From Bin87 sp965203195 (lineage in GTDB: Bacteria > Chloroflexota > Dehalococcoidia > Lucifugimonadales > UBA3495): 64,000 nucleotides of DNA. Below the pieces are notes generated by a model. The model was given only the letters and a program-made list of their open reading frames with translations, searched no databases and had not been told where the DNA came from. This document shows positions 8,191-16,893 of this stretch, one piece after another. The number at the start of each line of letters is the position of its first letter. Positions within the stretch are counted from its first letter, which is position 1. Position numbers and translations under genes: made by a program. The stretch is taken from the NCBI GenBank assembly GCA_965203195.1, contig OZ241860.1, forward strand, positions 930,001-994,000. Reading direction: 5' to 3'.

Positions 8191-8919
8191 CTAGCCGGCG
8201 GGGTTCATCACGCCGCCCTGGGTGCAGGGCGCGCCGTTGGGAAACTCCGGCCCCAGCTTGCCGGCGTAGGCGTCAAAAAACCGTCCCATACGTTCGGCGT
8301 CAACCCCAACCATCGGCCCGTCGACCACGCCCCAGGTAGTGAGGGCCACCGCGCCTTCCGCAATGCCGTCGTAAGGCCGCGCCACGCCCCAGGCCGCCGT
8401 AAGGTCAATGGACTCATAGGCCGCCTTGAGGGCGTCAATTTCGGCGGGGTCGGTCAGGTTGTAGCTGACGATGATGTTGCCGTGTTCCATATTGTGGACG
8501 ATGCGTTCATCCGGCACGGGTTCCGTGTAGAAACCGCAGGATGCCCAGCGAGCCCAGTGGCGGCCCGAAGTGGGGGGAATGGCGACACTGGGGTCATCCG
8601 GGTCAACGGTAAGATAGCCCTCCGGGACCACGGCGGTGATGTCCAGATTGTCGGGAAAATGCGCCGCGTCGCCGGCGACTTCAATCTGCCGCCCGATGCC
8701 GGGAATATAGGCGTCGGCGCTGCCCGTGCCGGCGCGTCCGCCGCCCCCGATAAGGGGCAGGAACACGGGCACCAGCAGGGCGATGACGAACACTACGGCA
8801 ATGGCGGCGAAGGCCACCAGCAGCCATCGGTTGTTGAACCCGCCGGAGGCGGCTACGGGCAGGGTGCGGCGGCGGCCGCGGCGGTCGGCCGGCAGGCGGC
8901 GGTGTCGGGAAGGAGGCAT
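8191..8919 (-). CDS. DUF3105 protein, membrane-anchored paralogue C
   Basis: Unlike A and B, this 242-residue copy has no lipobox. A basic N-terminus (RRGRRR) precedes one transmembrane helix (about residues 32-57) and a short Gly-rich linker, followed by the DUF3105 domain with PPTSGRHWARW and VHNMEHGNIIVSYNL. It should be a single-pass protein with the domain outside the cell. It is the first gene of the trio and may be the ancestral form, because membrane-anchored DUF3105 proteins are the common arrangement. Confidence 0.85.
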   Translation of the reverse strand: MPPSRHRRLPADRRGRRRTLPVAASGGFNNRWLLVAFAAIAVVFVIALLVPVFLPLIGGGGRAGTGSADAYIPGIGRQIEVAGDAAHFPDNLDITAVVPEGYLTVDPDDPSVAIPPTSGRHWARWASCGFYTEPVPDERIVHNMEHGNIIVSYNLTDPAEIDALKAAYESIDLTAAWGVARPYDGIAEGAVALTTWGVVDGPMVGVDAERMGRFFDAYAGKLGPEFPNGAPCTQGGVMNPAG

Positions 8920-9008
8920 AATCGCAGTCGCAATGGCGGGGTAGCGGCAGTTGCAGTGGTGCCCGCCGGCGGCCCGGCGGCGGTTCGGTTCGGTTAATCT
9001 GAGCTGGG

Positions 9009-9911
9009 TTACAGCGTTTCGCCGGCCAGCCGCTGGTAGGCTTGCCGGTAGCGTTCCGCGGTGCGGGCCACTACATCGGCGGGCAGCTCCGGCGCCGGCG
9101 GCTCCTGATCCCAGCCCTGGTCAGTAAGCCAGTCGCGCACGAACTGCTTGTCGTAGTTAGGCTGCGACCGGCCGGGAGCGTAGCCCTCGGCGTCCCAGAA
9201 ACGGCTGGAGTCGGGGGTCAGCAGCTCGTCAATCAGTATCAGCTCGCCGTTGACCAGGCCGAATTCCATCTTGGTGTCGGCCAGGATGATGCCCCGCTCT
9301 CTGGCGTAGTCGTGGGCATGGCGATAGACGGCCTTGCTGGTGTCCGCCAGCTTTTGCGCCAGTTCGTCGCCCACCATTGCCGTCACTTCCCCGGCGGTCA
9401 TATTTTCGTCGTGGCCCTCCTCCGCTTTGGTGGTGGGCGTAAAAAGAGGTTCGGGGAAGCGGTCGCCTTCCACCATCCCGGCGGGCATCGGCTGCCCCGA
9501 GACGGTGCCTTGCCGCCGGTATTCGCCCCACGCCGAGCCGGTAATATAGCCGCGCACAATGCACTCAATGTCAATGCGCTGCGCCTGCCGGACGATCATC
9601 GCCTGCCCCGCCACGCCGTCCTCGGCGTAGGCGGGATGGGCAATGACCGGATTGCCGGCGTAGGCGGCGGCTTCGGGCGCATCGGCCAGCGCCACCAGGT
9701 GGTTGGGGACAATATGCCCCGTCTGCCGGAACCAGAAAGCGGACATCCGGTTCAGCACGGCGCCCTTGCCGGGAATGGCGGTGGGCAGAACCACATCAAA
9801 GGCGGAGATGCGGTCGGTGGCCACCATCAGCAGCAGGTCGTCGTCCAGGCGGTAGGTGTCGCGGACTTTGCCGCGGTGCAGACGGTTGGGAATGCGGGTT
9901 TCGGTAATCAT
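9009..9911 (-). CDS. purC: SAICAR synthase PurC
   Basis: PurC ligates aspartate to CAIR in purine synthesis, using ATP. The 300-residue product has the expected LHRGKVRDTYRLDDDLLLMVATDRISAFD N-terminus (read as consecutive motifs), IDIECIVRGYITGSAWGEY, and the DTKMEFGLVNGELILIDELLTPDSSRFW C-terminal block with acidic metal and substrate ligands. It lies 113 bp downstream of purB on the same strand, the two separated by a tandem repeat, so the genes are likely co-transcribed. Confidence 0.97.
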   Translation of the reverse strand: MITETRIPNRLHRGKVRDTYRLDDDLLLMVATDRISAFDVVLPTAIPGKGAVLNRMSAFWFRQTGHIVPNHLVALADAPEAAAYAGNPVIAHPAYAEDGVAGQAMIVRQAQRIDIECIVRGYITGSAWGEYRRQGTVSGQPMPAGMVEGDRFPEPLFTPTTKAEEGHDENMTAGEVTAMVGDELAQKLADTSKAVYRHAHDYARERGIILADTKMEFGLVNGELILIDELLTPDSSRFWDAEGYAPGRSQPNYDKQFVRDWLTDQGWDQEPPAPELPADVVARTAERYRQAYQRLAGETL

Positions 9912-9940
9912 CAGTGTGTCCAGAGTTTCCGGCGGGCCGT

Positions 9941-10000
9941 GTTCGTTGGCTGGCGGTTCGTTGGTTAGGGGTTCGCTGGTTGGCGGTTCGTTGGCTGGCA
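9941..10000. repeat. Four 15-bp tandem repeats between purB and purC
   Basis: Four contiguous 15-bp units (9941, 9956, 9971, 9986) resemble GTTCGTTGGCTGGCG with one to three changes each. The array ends just 5' of purC on its coding strand and fills most of the purB-purC gap. Confidence 0.9.
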
Positions 10001-10023
10001 GTCAGAGCGGGGGCCGGCCGGCG

Positions 10024-11343
10024 TCAGCCGGCATTGGCGGCCGGCGCGGGCAAAATGCCGATGCGCCGGAAGTTGTCGTCAATGTAGCGGGTGTAATACC
10101 CGTAGTCAAAGAGGGCGTCCATTTCGCCGGCCGCGAAGTGGGCCGCCGCCTGAGGATCCGATTCCAGCAGATGGCGCAGTTCCTTGCCGTCGTCCCAGGC
10201 GCGCATTGCGTTGCGCTGCACAATGTCGTAGGCGGTTTCCCGGGCCAGCCCCTTTTCCTCCACCAGCGCCAGCAGGACGCGCTGGCTGAAAACCAGCCCC
10301 CGGCTGCTTTCCAGGTTGCGCCGCATCCGGTCGGCATTGACCCGCAGCCCGCTGACCACCTGGGTAAAGACGCTCAAAATATAGTCCAGCATCAGGCAGG
10401 TGTCGGGCAGGATGATGCGTTCCGAGGAGGAATGGCTGATGTCCCGCTCGCCCCACAGGGCGACATTTTCCAGGGCCGGAATGGCGTTGCCGCGGATGGT
10501 GCGGGCCAGGCCGCAGATCCGCTCGGCGAGTTCCGGGTTGCGCTTGTGGGGCATTGAGGAGGAGCCGGTCTGCCCGGCGCCGAATGGTTCCTCTACCTCG
10601 TGGATTTCGGTGCGCTGCATTCCCCGGATTTCGGTGGCGAATTTTTCCAGCGAGGCCGCCACCAGCGCGGCGGTGGTAATGAAATGGGCGTAGCGGTCGC
10701 GCTGCACCACCTGGTTGGAAACGGGGGCCACCTCTAGCCCCAGGCGCTGGCAGACCCGTTCCTCAATGTGCGGCGGGATGGTGGCGTGGGTGCCCACGGC
10801 GCCGGAGATTTTGCCCACGCGCACCGATTCCCGCGCCGCCGCCATCCGTTCCCGCTGGCGGCGCAGCTCGTCCCACCAGAGGGCCAGCTTGAGGCCGAAG
10901 GTGATGGGCTCGGCATGCACGCCGTGGGTGCGCCCCATCATCAGGGTGTCCTTGTGCCGGAGGGCCTGCTCCCGCACGGCGGCGCTGGCGGCGTCAATTT
11001 CCGCCAGCAGCAGGTCGGCGGCGGCCACCAGTTGCAGGGCCTGGCCCGTGTCCAGCATATCCGATGAGGTCATTCCGTAGTGCAGCCAGCGCCCTTCGGG
11101 GCCGAGGGTTTCGGTGATGGAACGGAGAAAGGCGGTGACATCGTGGCGCGTGGTGGCGAAAATTTCCAGCATCCGGGCGTGGTCGTAAGCGGAGCCGCGG
11201 AGCCGCGTCATATCCGCCGCCGGAATGACGCCGTCCTCCGTCCAGGCTTCGCACACGGCCAGCTCCACATCCAGCCACCGGCGATATTTGTTTTCGTCCG
11301 ACCACACCCGCTTCATGGCGGGCCTGGAGTAGCGGTCAATCAC
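10024..11343 (-). CDS. purB: Adenylosuccinate lyase PurB
   Basis: PurB removes fumarate from SAICAR and from adenylosuccinate. The sequence contains MTSSDMLDTGQALQL, MMGRTHGVHAEPITFG with the catalytic His, and the signature GSSSMPHKRNPELAE carrying the flexible catalytic Ser loop. I place the start at the GTG at 11343, giving VIDRYSRPAMKRVWS, the normal beginning of the family; GGAGG is about 12 nt upstream. The longer ATG frame to 11520 adds about 59 residues with no family match. With purC it supplies two consecutive purine steps. The product has 439 residues. Confidence 0.95.
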   Translation of the reverse strand: MIDRYSRPAMKRVWSDENKYRRWLDVELAVCEAWTEDGVIPAADMTRLRGSAYDHARMLEIFATTRHDVTAFLRSITETLGPEGRWLHYGMTSSDMLDTGQALQLVAAADLLLAEIDAASAAVREQALRHKDTLMMGRTHGVHAEPITFGLKLALWWDELRRQRERMAAARESVRVGKISGAVGTHATIPPHIEERVCQRLGLEVAPVSNQVVQRDRYAHFITTAALVAASLEKFATEIRGMQRTEIHEVEEPFGAGQTGSSSMPHKRNPELAERICGLARTIRGNAIPALENVALWGERDISHSSSERIILPDTCLMLDYILSVFTQVVSGLRVNADRMRRNLESSRGLVFSQRVLLALVEEKGLARETAYDIVQRNAMRAWDDGKELRHLLESDPQAAAHFAAGEMDALFDYGYYTRYIDDNFRRIGILPAPAANAG

Positions 11344-11489
11344 GGCGCAGTTCGGCCTCCGGGGAATTTCCGTAACGACAAAACATTCTACCACATCTGG
11401 GGCGCCGTCGGGGGGCCATTTCCGGGCGCGGGTTATCCGGGTATTTTCAGCCGTCGGCGCCCTCTGAAAATGCCTTGCGCCGCGCGCAG

Positions 11490-11518
11490 TTGACAGTCGA
11501 CGTAATCCTGTGATAGAC
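11490..11518 (+). promoter_or_regulatory. Candidate promoter of the tandem esterase gene
   Basis: TTGACA at 11490-11495 is followed after 17 nt by ATAGAC (11513-11518), a poor -10. A small GC hairpin (TCCCCC/GGGGGA) follows in the leader. The -35 is convincing; the promoter as a whole is tentative. Confidence 0.35.
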
Positions 11519-11610
11519 ATAAGCGCGAAAATCCCCCGATTCCGAAGGGGGAAACGGTTTTAGCGTTTTGCGTTCGGGAGCAGAGCAGCCCGACCAAACT
11601 GGGAGGCATT

Positions 11611-13824
11611 ATGCCGCTGGACCCACAAGCGCAGCAGGTTCTCGAGAACATCCGCGACCTCGGCCTGCGCCCCGCGCACACCGTTACGCCCCAGGAGGCG
11701 CGCGAAAACGCCCGGCAGCGGCAGCGCCGCCTCAACGCCGCGCGGCAGATCGTCGAAGTCGGCAATGTGGAAAACCGCATCATCGACGGCCCCGGCGGCC
11801 CGTTGCCCATTCGCATCTACACGCCCGCCGAATCCGGCCCCTACCCCATCCTGGCCTGGTTTCATGGCGGCGGCTGGGTGGTCGGCGACCTGGAATCGGC
11901 GGACGACACTGCCCGCCGTCTCTGCGCCGGTTCCCGCAGCGTGGTCATATCGGTGGACTACCGCTTGGCCCCCGAGGCCAAGTTCCCCGGCCCGCTGGAC
12001 GACTGCTACGCCGCTACCCTCTGGGCGGCGGAACACGCGGACGAACTGCTGGGCTACAGCGCGGAAATCAATGTCGGCGGCGACAGCTCCGGCGGCAACC
12101 TGGCCGCCGCCGTAGCCATCAAAGCCGCCCAGACCGGCGCTGTGACCATCGGCAAGCAGCTGCTGGTCTATCCCGCCCTGGACCGCAACTTTGACACCGA
12201 TTCCTACCAGGAAAAAGGCCGGCGTTACAACCTGGAACGGGATACGATGATCTGGTACTGGGACCAGTATCTGGCGGATCCGGCCGATGCCGACAATCCG
12301 CTGGCGTGCCCGCTTCGCCTGTTCAATGTGGGCGAGGATGACGACCCGGCGGAAGCCGCCGCCCGGCTGCCGGAGCTGCCGCGCGCCCTGATCATCACCG
12401 CCGAATACGACCCGCTCTGCGACGAAGGCAACGAGTACGGCGACCTGCTGGAGACCATCGGCAGCGGCGAAGTCAACGAGTACGAGGGGATGATCCACGG
12501 CTTTTTCGGTATGTCCGGCGCCGTTGACGCCGCTGTGGTGGCGATTGAGGAAGCCTGCGAATTCCTGTCGGTTGACCGGGAGTGGGCGTTGCAACAGTAC
12601 TCCCGGAAACACCGCCGGAAGGACAACCCGACGGCGGCAATTCGCCGGCTGCTCGACCCGCAGGCGCAGGGCGTGCTGGCGCAGTTCGACAGCCTGGGCC
12701 TGAAGCCTTTCCAGGAAATGACCGTTGCGGAGTGCCGGGAGGTGATGGACAACCGCCCCCGCCCCGCCGGCCCGGAAGTGGGCCAGGTGGAAAACCGTAC
12801 CATCCCCAACAAAATCAGCGCCGAACCCGGCGATGTTCCGGTGCGGATTTACACCCCGGCAGGGGATGGCCCCTGGGGCATTCTGGTGTGGTTTCACGGC
12901 GGCGGCTGGGTCATCGGCAACCTGGAAACTGCCGATGCCACGGCGCGGGAGCTGTGCGCCGGCGCCAACTGCGTGGTGGTGTCGGTGGATTATCGCCTGG
13001 CGCCGGAATGCCAGTTCCCCATTCCCTTTGAAGACTGCTTGGCCGCCACCATCTGGGCAATGGACAATGCCGAGGAACTGGGCGATTCCGACCGCGCCTT
13101 TGCCGTGGGCGGCGACAGCGCCGGCGGGAACCTGGCCGCGGCCGTCTGCCTGGCGGAAGCGGAACTGCCGCTGCTGATCGACCATCAGCTGCTGGTCTAT
13201 CCGGTGACCGACTACGACGACTTTGACAACACGTCCTACCGGAATAACGGCCAGGGGCTGTTCCTGGAGCGGGAAAGCATGGAGTGGTTCTGGAACCACT
13301 ACCTGCCCAACCCGAAGGTCAACGGCAACAACATCTACGCCTCGCCGCTCAAGGCGAACCTGCATCGCAGCTCTTTTATGCCGGACGCCACCATCATCAC
13401 CGCTGAGTTTGACCCGCTGCGCGACGAAGGCAAGGATTATGCCGACGCGCTGGAAGAAGCCGGCCACAACGTCCGGTATCGCGAGTTCCCCGGCGTGATG
13501 CACGGGTTTTTCGGAATGCCCCATGTCATTGACACCGGGCGCCGGGCGGTCAACTTTGCCTGCCGGCAGTTGCGGCGGTGTTTTGAGGAAGAACTCAGGC
13601 GCGAGGTCGGCCGCCAAGCCTGGCGGGCCAGGCATAGCCGTCGGCAAGTCGCCGACGCCACGGAAACGGCCATCCGAGAGGCCAGCTGGGCGCACCGTTG
13701 GGAACGCCGGGAACGGCAGTCGGAGCGGCAAGAGGAGCAGGAAGAGCGGCGTGAAATCCAGACTCGCCTGGCGCGCCGGGAACGGCGTTGGGAGCGGCGT
13801 CGCAGCCTGCGCCGGCGCTTTTAA
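11611..13824 (+). CDS. Tandem two-domain alpha/beta hydrolase (HSL-type esterase)
   Basis: One 737-residue chain holds two complete hormone-sensitive-lipase-type esterase domains. Domain 1 (about 1-325) has the oxyanion motif HGGGW (H85), nucleophile GDSSG (S159), D267 in AEYDPL and H296 in MIHGFFG. Domain 2 (about 345-660) has HGGGW (H429), GDSAG (S503), D601 in AEFDPL and H631 in VMHGFFG. Both triads look intact. A very basic and acidic tail rich in Arg and Glu (about 660-737) follows. There is no signal peptide, so it is probably cytoplasmic. Single-domain members hydrolyse short-chain esters; the substrates here are unknown. A good ribosome site (GGGAGG) precedes the ATG. Confidence 0.9.
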   Translation: MPLDPQAQQVLENIRDLGLRPAHTVTPQEARENARQRQRRLNAARQIVEVGNVENRIIDGPGGPLPIRIYTPAESGPYPILAWFHGGGWVVGDLESADDTARRLCAGSRSVVISVDYRLAPEAKFPGPLDDCYAATLWAAEHADELLGYSAEINVGGDSSGGNLAAAVAIKAAQTGAVTIGKQLLVYPALDRNFDTDSYQEKGRRYNLERDTMIWYWDQYLADPADADNPLACPLRLFNVGEDDDPAEAAARLPELPRALIITAEYDPLCDEGNEYGDLLETIGSGEVNEYEGMIHGFFGMSGAVDAAVVAIEEACEFLSVDREWALQQYSRKHRRKDNPTAAIRRLLDPQAQGVLAQFDSLGLKPFQEMTVAECREVMDNRPRPAGPEVGQVENRTIPNKISAEPGDVPVRIYTPAGDGPWGILVWFHGGGWVIGNLETADATARELCAGANCVVVSVDYRLAPECQFPIPFEDCLAATIWAMDNAEELGDSDRAFAVGGDSAGGNLAAAVCLAEAELPLLIDHQLLVYPVTDYDDFDNTSYRNNGQGLFLERESMEWFWNHYLPNPKVNGNNIYASPLKANLHRSSFMPDATIITAEFDPLRDEGKDYADALEEAGHNVRYREFPGVMHGFFGMPHVIDTGRRAVNFACRQLRRCFEEELRREVGRQAWRARHSRRQVADATETAIREASWAHRWERRERQSERQEEQEERREIQTRLARRERRWERRRSLRRRF

Positions 13825-13851
13825 TCAGCGCCACCGCCACCCTCAAAGCGG

Positions 13852-13857
13852 TATAAT
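13852..13857 (+). promoter_or_regulatory. Candidate -10 box upstream of aroE
   Basis: TATAAT lies 66 bp before aroE. No -35 match was found at 16-18 nt. Confidence 0.3.
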
Positions 13858-13923
13858 GGCGGCGAGGCGCAGCCCTCGTCGCCATCGTCAGTTAACAACC
13901 GGCCTTACAACGGCGTTTGGTTT

Positions 13924-14790
13924 ATGAGCATGGATTCCGCCCTCGGCATCATCGGCTGGCCCATTGCCCACTCCATATCGCCCCGGTTCCACCAGGCGGC
14001 GCTGGACGCCCTGTCCATACCCGCCGCATACCGGGCCTATGCGGTTCCCCCGCCGGGCGTGGCCGATTTCATCGCCGGCCTGCGCGCCGCCGACGGCGCC
14101 TACGGCGTCAATGTGACCGTCCCCCACAAAGAGGCGGTTATGCCCTTTCTGGACGAGATTGACGACCGGGCGGATGAAGCCGGCGCCGTCAACACCATCG
14201 TGCGCCGCAACGGTCGTCTCGCCGGCTACAACACCGACGGCTACGGGTTCCTGCGCGCCCTGCGCGAAGCCGGCGGGCTGGAACCGGCCGGGCGCCGCAT
14301 TCTGATTCTGGGCGCCGGCGGTTCCGCGCGGGGCGTGGTTCAGGCTCTCATCCGCGCCGGCGTGGGCCGGCTGCACATCGCCAACCGCACCCGGCGCCGG
14401 GCCGAAGCCCTGGCGGAACCGGCGCGGGCCGCCGGCGCGCCGGCCACGGCAATGCCTCTGGAACCCGGCCCTCCCCTGGACGCCGCCGCCGCCGCCGCCG
14501 ACCTGATCGTCAACTGCACTTCCCTGGGTATGACGCACGGCCCCGACGCAACCGCCTCGCCCCTGACGCCGGCGCAGATACCCGCTACCGCCCTGGTGTA
14601 CGACCTGGTGTATAATCCCATGCTGACGCCGCTGCTGCGGGCGGCGCAGCAGGCCGGCGCGCCCACCCTGGGCGGCATCGCCATGCTGGTCTATCAGGGC
14701 GCCGCGTCCTTTGAGCTCTGGCTGGAACGCCCGGCGCCCGTAGCGGTGATGATGGCCGCGGCCCGGGCCGCAATGAGTCCCGGGCCCTGA
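13924..14790 (+). CDS. aroE: Shikimate dehydrogenase AroE
   Basis: AroE reduces 3-dehydroshikimate to shikimate with NADPH. The 288-residue product shows GWPIAHSISPRFHQAAL (shikimate-binding SxS), GVNVTVPHKEAVMPFLDE with the catalytic Lys, AGAVNTIVRRNGRLAGYNTDG, the nucleotide-binding GAGGSARGV with NRT, and DLVYNPMLTPLL near the C-terminus. It is followed 59 bp later by aroC, so the two form a shikimate-pathway pair. Confidence 0.96.
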   Translation: MSMDSALGIIGWPIAHSISPRFHQAALDALSIPAAYRAYAVPPPGVADFIAGLRAADGAYGVNVTVPHKEAVMPFLDEIDDRADEAGAVNTIVRRNGRLAGYNTDGYGFLRALREAGGLEPAGRRILILGAGGSARGVVQALIRAGVGRLHIANRTRRRAEALAEPARAAGAPATAMPLEPGPPLDAAAAAADLIVNCTSLGMTHGPDATASPLTPAQIPATALVYDLVYNPMLTPLLRAAQQAGAPTLGGIAMLVYQGAASFELWLERPAPVAVMMAAARAAMSPGP

Positions 14791-14849
14791 TGAGCTCCGG
14801 CCTGCAACCAAGCACCGGAGCCTGACCCGCAACAGGAGGCAGATTCACG

Positions 14850-16037
14850 ATGATACGCTGGTTCACGGCAGGCGAATCCCACGGCCAGGGCTTGATGATA
14901 ATTGTGGAAGGCGTGCCGGCCTACCTGCCGCTGGACGAGGCATACATCGCCCGCCACCTGGCCCGCCGCCAGCGGGGCTACGGACGGGGCGGCCGCCAGC
15001 AAATTGAACGCGACCACGCCCACATCCAAACGGGCGTCCGGCATGGCAGCACCCTGGGCAGCCCCATCGGTATGCTGCTGGAAAACCGCGACTGGGTCAA
15101 CTGGCAGGAAGCCATGGCCGTGGAATACATTGAAAACCCGTCGCAGGAGGGCCGCAACCGCCGCGTTACCCGCATCCGCCCCGGCCACGCCGACCTGCCC
15201 GGCGCCATGAAGTACGGCTTTCACGATGTCCGCAACTCCCTGGAACGGGCCTCGGCCCGGGAAACGGCCGGCCGCGTGGCCGCCGGCGCCGTGGCAATGC
15301 GCCTGCTGGAGGAGTTCGGCATCAAACTGCACAGCCATGTCATCTCCATCGGACGCATCCGCGCCAACCCCCCGGAACTGGACGCCATCGACTGGGACGC
15401 CGTGGAGGAATCCCCCGTCCACTGCGCCGATGACGCCGCCGCCGTCAAGATGATGGCCGAAGTGGACGCCGCCCGCGCCGCCGGCGACACCGTGGGCGGC
15501 ACGGTCGAGGTCATTGCCGAAAATGTCCCCATCGGGCTGGGGTCTCATGTCCACTGGGATCGCAAGATTGACGCCAAAATCGCCCAGGCGCTGATGAGCA
15601 TCAACGCCGTCAAGGCCGTCAGCATCGGCCCCGGCTGGGAACTGGCCGACGCCTGGGGTTCCGAGTTCCAGGATGTCATTGAACCCGTAACCGACCCCGA
15701 CCGCCCCTGGCAGCGCCGCACCAACCGCGCCGGCGGCGCCGAGGGGGGGATGACCAGCGGCCCGCCGCTGGTGGCCCGGTTCGTCATCAAGCCCATCGCC
15801 ACGCTGCACAACCCGCTGCCCTCCGTTGACCTGGACACCGGAGAGCCGGTGCAGGCCCACTTCGAGCGCAGCGACGTCTGCCAGGCCCCGCCGGCCGGCG
15901 TCATTGGCGAGGCGATGCTGGCCCTGACGCTGGCCGATGCCTTTATGGAAAAATTCGGCGGCGACAGCATCCCCGAAACCCGGCGCAACTTTGAGGGCTA
16001 CCAGGCCACGGTGGGGCCGCGCTTGCGCTACCGCTGA
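14850..16037 (+). CDS. aroC: Chorismate synthase AroC
   Basis: AroC converts EPSP to chorismate using reduced FMN. Signatures include FTAGESHGQGLMIIVEG, RRQRGYGRGGRQQIE, GSPIGMLLENRDW, RPGHADLPGAMKYG, RNSLERASARETAGRVAAGAV and GGMTSGPPLVARFVIKP. The length of 395 residues is normal. AGGAGG lies 9 nt upstream of the ATG. It forms an operon with aroE. Confidence 0.97.
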   Translation: MIRWFTAGESHGQGLMIIVEGVPAYLPLDEAYIARHLARRQRGYGRGGRQQIERDHAHIQTGVRHGSTLGSPIGMLLENRDWVNWQEAMAVEYIENPSQEGRNRRVTRIRPGHADLPGAMKYGFHDVRNSLERASARETAGRVAAGAVAMRLLEEFGIKLHSHVISIGRIRANPPELDAIDWDAVEESPVHCADDAAAVKMMAEVDAARAAGDTVGGTVEVIAENVPIGLGSHVHWDRKIDAKIAQALMSINAVKAVSIGPGWELADAWGSEFQDVIEPVTDPDRPWQRRTNRAGGAEGGMTSGPPLVARFVIKPIATLHNPLPSVDLDTGEPVQAHFERSDVCQAPPAGVIGEAMLALTLADAFMEKFGGDSIPETRRNFEGYQATVGPRLRYR

Positions 16038-16079
16038 ACCAACCCGTGGCACAGACCGATTTGATTTGAGAGGTGTGCT

Positions 16080-16274
16080 ATGAAACGCATCGCTGCCGCC
16101 ATTGCCCGGCTGGCCGGGCGCGCGGCGAACTCCGTTACGATTACCGACACGCCGCAGGCGCGGCATCAGCGCAAGATGGCCCGCGTGCAGGGGCCGGGCG
16201 CTGGCGGCCGGGATCCCGCTGTAGGGGTCGCCGCCGATACGGCCAACACGCAAATCTCCAGCGGTATGTGGTAG
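16080..16274 (+). CDS. Possible small protein after aroC
   Basis: This 64-codon frame has a GAGAGG ribosome site about 8 nt before its ATG and GC-rich codon choice like its neighbours. The product starts MKRIAAAIARLAGRAANS and has no recognisable motif or membrane segment. It lies 42 bp after aroC and ends before the convergent Uma2 gene. It could be a chance frame in the aroC 3' region. Confidence 0.25.
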   Translation: MKRIAAAIARLAGRAANSVTITDTPQARHQRKMARVQGPGAGGRDPAVGVAADTANTQISSGMW

Positions 16275-16314
16275 CGCGCGGCGCCGGCCGGCATTTGATC
16301 CGGCCGCTGCCCCT

Positions 16315-16878
16315 TCAGAGCGCGAAAATATCGGCCACCGGGCAGGTGAAACCGGGCAGCGTGGGCTCCAGGGTGAGGGCATCGCCCACCGCAAAACGCC
16401 GTTCTGTCCCGTCGCTGGCGTGGGTAACGATGACACTGGTGGCGATGTAGGCCATTGCCACCAGCGCCACGCCGGCGTCCAGCCACATTCGCGCCCGCCC
16501 GGCGGCGCGGGCGCCGCCATAGCCCGGCGCAATCACTTCCACCACCAGCTCGGGAATCAGGCCGGGGATGTAGCCCTGATCCGGTAGCGGGGATGGAATG
16601 CGCCAGCGCGGGTAGAGCGCGTAATCGGCGGCGCGCACCGTGTCCGGGTTCTGCTCAATATAGGCGGAAGCCTCCGAACTGGTCACATACGGCAAGTTGC
16701 GCGCGCGGACAAAGCCGCTGATGAAAAAGCCGAGGTTGCTGGCAACTACGCCGTGCCTGAAGCTGGGCGGCGGCATGGTTATCAGTTCCCCCCGCGCCAG
16801 TTCGTAGCGGTTGCCGTCATCCGGCAGCGCCAGCAGTTCGGCGGCGGTAAGCAGTTTCGCAGCGGTGGCAGTAGTCAT
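16315..16878 (-). CDS. Uma2 family endonuclease-like protein (DUF820)
   Basis: This 187-residue protein shows the Uma2/DUF820 layout, a PD-(D/E)XK-type fold: LPDDGNRYELARGELITMPPPS, then VRAADYALYPRWR where the first acidic residue usually sits, and IPELVVEVIAPG, with GLIPELVVEV supplying the catalytic Glu. The family is abundant in cyanobacteria and Chloroflexota and its role is uncertain, possibly linked to mobile DNA. It lies 16 bp downstream of the methyltransferase-HNH gene on the same strand, so they may be co-transcribed. A truncated copy of its N-terminus lies on the far side of that gene (18800-18958). Confidence 0.8.
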   Translation of the reverse strand: MTTATAAKLLTAAELLALPDDGNRYELARGELITMPPPSFRHGVVASNLGFFISGFVRARNLPYVTSSEASAYIEQNPDTVRAADYALYPRWRIPSPLPDQGYIPGLIPELVVEVIAPGYGGARAAGRARMWLDAGVALVAMAYIATSVIVTHASDGTERRFAVGDALTLEPTLPGFTCPVADIFAL

Positions 16879-16893
16879 GGCTTGCCCCTCATA

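Noticed and set aside
11560..13731. A 723-codon minus-strand frame opposite the tandem esterase
   Set aside because: The sense strand encodes two esterase domains with intact triads; the antisense product is low-complexity and mirrors the domain duplication.
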